Shown here in pieces: positions 62,133 to 64,000 of a stretch of 64,000 bases of DNA. The first letter of the stretch is position 1. Every line of letters starts with the position of its first letter. Where the stretch lies: positions 78,478 to 142,477 of the forward strand of contig JALEPL010000052.1 of assembly GCA_022766245.1 (NCBI GenBank), written 5' to 3'. This DNA is from Lachnospiraceae bacterium (GTDB lineage: Bacteria; Bacillota; Clostridia; Lachnospirales; Lachnospiraceae). A program made the position numbers and the translations under genes. The notes beneath the pieces were generated by a model that saw only the letters and a list, made by a program, of their open reading frames with translations, made no database searches and was not told where the DNA came from.

Positions 62133-62281
62133 AAAAAGAAAGAGAAACGCGACCCATGTTGCACCCGCGAGGGGTGAAGCAGTCTCGGTACACTTCGGTG
62201 CATTTTGCGGGTAATGGAGGCTGTACCATCCGGTGACATAAGCACGGCTTTATGTCTTCAAAGCTATTTCTCTTTCTTTTT
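62133..62281 (+). ncRNA. Structured RNA upstream of the reverse transcriptase, closed by a 15-bp perfect stem
   Basis: AAAAAGAAAGAGAAA (62133-62147) and TTTCTCTTTCTTTTT (62267-62281) are perfect inverted repeats enclosing 119 nt. Inside are CACCC/GGGTG (62162-62176), GGTACA/TGTACC (62187-62192 with 62222-62227) and GACATAA/TTATGTC (62235-62241 with 62250-62256). The basal inverted repeat just before a reverse transcriptase gene resembles the a1/a2 layout of retron RNAs and the basal stems of defence-RT template RNAs. Strand and transcription are inferred from the RT gene. Confidence 0.6.
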
Positions 62282-62300
62282 GTATTTGTATTTGTTCAGA

Positions 62301-62371
62301 GCCAAGGCAATTTTCAAAAACAGTGGAATCATGCTTGCATGAATAACGCTGTTTTTGGAAATTTCTTTGGC
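62301..62371 (+). ncRNA. Long near-perfect hairpin directly before the reverse transcriptase start
   Basis: Left arm GCCAAGGCAATTTTCAAAAA-CAG (62301-62323) pairs with CTGTTTTTGGAAATTTCTTT-GGC (62349-62371): 20 of 23 positions are Watson-Crick and one is G-U. The 25-nt tip holds CATGC-TT-GCATG. It ends 20 nt before the RT ATG, so it could be an msd-like template, a terminator or a translation control stem. Confidence 0.6.
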
Positions 62372-62391
62372 GGATACAGAAAGGATATCCT

Positions 62392-63618
62392 ATGTCAAGC
62401 AGCGAATTTCTTACCAAACTAAATGATCCTGATTACTGGCGGGAGTTCCTCTCCTACCGGATTCTGCATCAGCGTCTCTCTCTTGCAGATGAAAAGGAAT
62501 TTACGGACTTTATTAACCAGAAACGCTATCTGCCGGTAGCTTCCCAGATTCAGGAATGTTCTTTCCCCGGAGAATATCCGATAAAAAAGACTGTGAATAA
62601 GGAAGGAGTCAATAAGAAACGGGTGGTATACTCCTTTTCCCGGGATATTACCATGGTGTTAAAGCTTCTTTCCTACCATCTCTACCGCTTTGATTCTATG
62701 CTTTCGCCCAACTGCTATGCCTTCCGTCAGAGCAAAAGCGCCGGTGCAGCACTGCGCCATATTTTATATCATCCAAAATACAGGAACATGTACTGCTACA
62801 AAGCAGATATCCGGGATTATTTTAATTCCATCAATCCCATACGACTTATGTTTCAGTTAGAACCAATCCGGCAACTGGATCCGGGCATCTATGAGGTATT
62901 CCGCTCCATTCTGACGGAGTCTATGGTTATAGAACATGGAACGGAAGTAGCGGACGCCCACGGTGCCATGGCAGGTCTTCCCATTGCGCCCTTTTTTGCC
63001 AACTGGTATTTAAAAGACGTGGATGCACTGTTTTACGAACAGGGCATCCCCTATTTTCGCTACTCCGACGATATATTAATCTTTGCCCCAAGTCCCGAGG
63101 AACTGAAATGTTATCAGCAGATGCTGGCGGAGGAACTGCAAAAGCTGGACCTGACCATCAATGCAGAGAAAGAATCCGTTTCTGCGCCCCATGAAAAATG
63201 GGAGTTTTTGGGATTTTCCTATGAAGATGGCACGCTGGATCTCTCCGGCAACACCCTGCGAAAAACAAAGGCAAAGATCCGCCGAAAAACCCATGCCCTG
63301 ATGCGCTGGCAGCGCCGGAAGGGTCTCACCCCGGACAAGGCCGCCATCGGATTGATTCATACTATGAATGATAAGTTTTATGGAGATGAGGAAGAAGATG
63401 ACTTCTGCTGGAAGCGATGGTTTTTCCCGTATCTTACCACAGACCGCGGACTGAAAGAGGTGGATCATTATCTGCAGCAATACATCCGCTACTGCGTCAC
63501 CGGCAGACATAATAAGGGAAACTACCGCATCTCCTATGAACAGTTGAAGGCCTGGGGATACCGCAGCCTGGTGCATGAATTTTATGAGGAAAAACATTCC
63601 ATAAGTCCTGAATATTAA
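62392..63618 (+). CDS. Free-standing reverse transcriptase (YSDD), no maturase or endonuclease domain
   Basis: 408 residues; AAGGA 6 nt before the ATG. RT motifs in order: RKxxYSFS region (KKRVVYSFSRDITMVLKLL), motif A YKADIRDYFNSI with catalytic D139, motif B-like AMAGLPIAPFFANWYL, motif C YFRYSDDILIF with D226 and D227, then LDLTINAEKE and EFLGFSYEDG. The catalytic triad is intact. No group II intron maturase X/En domain follows; the C-terminal 130 residues form a helical, basic thumb-like region ending YEQLKAWGYRSLVHEFY. It differs from typical retron RTs (YADD) and DGR RTs (YMDD with a SQ motif). Candidate for a defence-type or otherwise unclassified RT working with the RNA elements just upstream. 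Confidence 0.88.
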   Translation: MSSSEFLTKLNDPDYWREFLSYRILHQRLSLADEKEFTDFINQKRYLPVASQIQECSFPGEYPIKKTVNKEGVNKKRVVYSFSRDITMVLKLLSYHLYRFDSMLSPNCYAFRQSKSAGAALRHILYHPKYRNMYCYKADIRDYFNSINPIRLMFQLEPIRQLDPGIYEVFRSILTESMVIEHGTEVADAHGAMAGLPIAPFFANWYLKDVDALFYEQGIPYFRYSDDILIFAPSPEELKCYQQMLAEELQKLDLTINAEKESVSAPHEKWEFLGFSYEDGTLDLSGNTLRKTKAKIRRKTHALMRWQRRKGLTPDKAAIGLIHTMNDKFYGDEEEDDFCWKRWFFPYLTTDRGLKEVDHYLQQYIRYCVTGRHNKGNYRISYEQLKAWGYRSLVHEFYEEKHSISPEY

Positions 63619-63658
63619 TTTATACCACTTGACATTCCTTTAGGATTATAATATTGAA

Positions 63659-64000
63659 ATGATTGTTTTGATTCCATTTCAACTGCTAAAGCTTCGAAGT
63701 CTGATTCATCAGATTATCCCCTCCGGTCAGGAAGAAATACCACCTCTCACACCGGAAGATATGGCAAGAATCAATCGGTTGCAGGAGGAACTTCGGCATG
63801 ATATAATTGGAAGTATTGAAGCAAATGTTCAGTTCGGCAACATTACCATGGATGATGCAAAGCAGCTCCTGGAACTGACCGAACTTCTCTACGCACATAT
63901 TTGTGCTGACCTTGAAAAGGCAGGAGGTTGTGAAGAAATGAAACCTTTACTGGATGGAGCCATCGAACTTCCAAATGACAAATATCGGTTCCGTATTGAT
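63659..64000 (+). CDS. Partial hypothetical protein, cut by the window end
   Basis: Open frame of 114 codons from ATG 63659 to the edge. No ribosome site precedes 63659; an in-frame ATG at 63938 has AGGAGG about 10 nt upstream and may be the true start, but coding character extends upstream (LTPEDMARINRLQEELRHDIIG, FGNITMDDAKQLLELTELLYAHI). TTGACA with TATTGA 17 bp on lies just before. No family recognised. Confidence 0.55.
   Translation, partial: MIVLIPFQLLKLRSLIHQIIPSGQEEIPPLTPEDMARINRLQEELRHDIIGSIEANVQFGNITMDDAKQLLELTELLYAHICADLEKAGGCEEMKPLLDGAIELPNDKYRFRID

Noticed and set aside
62133..62281. Firm retron call
   Set aside because: The basal inverted repeat fits a1/a2, but the RT has YSDD and is longer than typical retron RTs, and no clear branching guanosine context was found. 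Kept only as a possibility.
62133..62391. Group II intron origin of the RT
   Set aside because: I see no domain V-like hairpin next to the RT gene and no maturase X or endonuclease domain, so a live intron is unlikely; ancestry from one cannot be excluded.
62392..63618. Diversity-generating retroelement
   Set aside because: No template/variable repeat pair and no variable protein gene are visible, and motif B reads GLPIAPFF and not the DGR SQ type.
1..64000. CRISPR arrays, insertion sequences, rRNA genes
   Set aside because: No regular repeat-spacer array, no transposase gene and no rRNA core sequence were seen in the window.

Overview
The window looks like chromosomal DNA of an anaerobic, low-to-mid GC Firmicute, most likely a gut Clostridium of the Lachnospiraceae type. 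The evidence is gene order and family content: dgt-dnaG-rpoD-trmK-nif3, nrdD-nrdG, secG-rnr-smpB-ssrA, a PadR/DUF1700/DUF4097 trio, an uridine-kinase-like protein with a ThrRS-like N-terminus, a ferredoxin-containing aldo/keto reductase, and tRNAs without encoded CCA. Almost all genes are on the minus strand. No species assignment is possible from sequence alone.

Layout by position. 1-16085 (minus): one long type IV pilus operon, read pilB, pilT, pilC, major pilin, prepilin peptidase, a PilM-PilN fusion, a PilO-like protein, then minor prepilins of PilV, PilX and PilW/GspH types (two above 720 residues, one with an Ig-like domain) and a very large anchored surface protein cut by the left edge. 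rnpB (RNase P RNA) lies just upstream. 16779-22167: nucleoside kinase and two tandem GT-C-type membrane glycosyltransferases. 22282-27794: dgt-dnaG-rpoD-trmK-nif3. 27954-35367: aldo/keto reductase, acyltransferase, a lone HipA-like kinase (plus strand), tRNA-Leu, an orphan response regulator, then nrdD-nrdG-sseB with a promoter and NrdR-like boxes. 37910-39169: an AT-rich DUF4143-type ATPase in a repeat-rich stretch beside ssrA. 39619-44503: ssrA, smpB, rnr, secG, eno. 44578-46592: padR-DUF1700-DUF4097. 46746-50655: purC-purF-purB. 50893-51055: tRNA-Met and tRNA-Val. 51202-55662: methionine/one-carbon genes (MetH and a homocysteine methyltransferase/MTHFR fusion), both with structured leaders. 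55923-61209: HAD phosphatase, gpmI, CapA-like protein, NlpC/P60 endopeptidase. 61447-64000 (plus): a small unknown protein, then a free-standing reverse transcriptase with an elaborate inverted-repeat RNA region just upstream, and a partial ORF.

Two things stand out. First, the reverse transcriptase at 62392-63618 has intact catalytic motifs (D139, YSDD at 224-227) and no maturase or endonuclease domain. It is preceded by a 149-nt element closed by a perfect 15-bp stem and then a 71-nt near-perfect hairpin. This is the layout expected of an RT with a dedicated non-coding template or primer RNA, as in retrons and some defence RTs, but I cannot assign it to a known class. Second, the region is seeded with dispersed palindromic repeats (a 26-28 bp family and a 64-bp family) that sit at gene ends and repeatedly supply the stop codon of the neighbouring gene.

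Limits: domain and family calls were made by eye from motifs; no database search or folding was run. Promoter calls are hexamer matches only.
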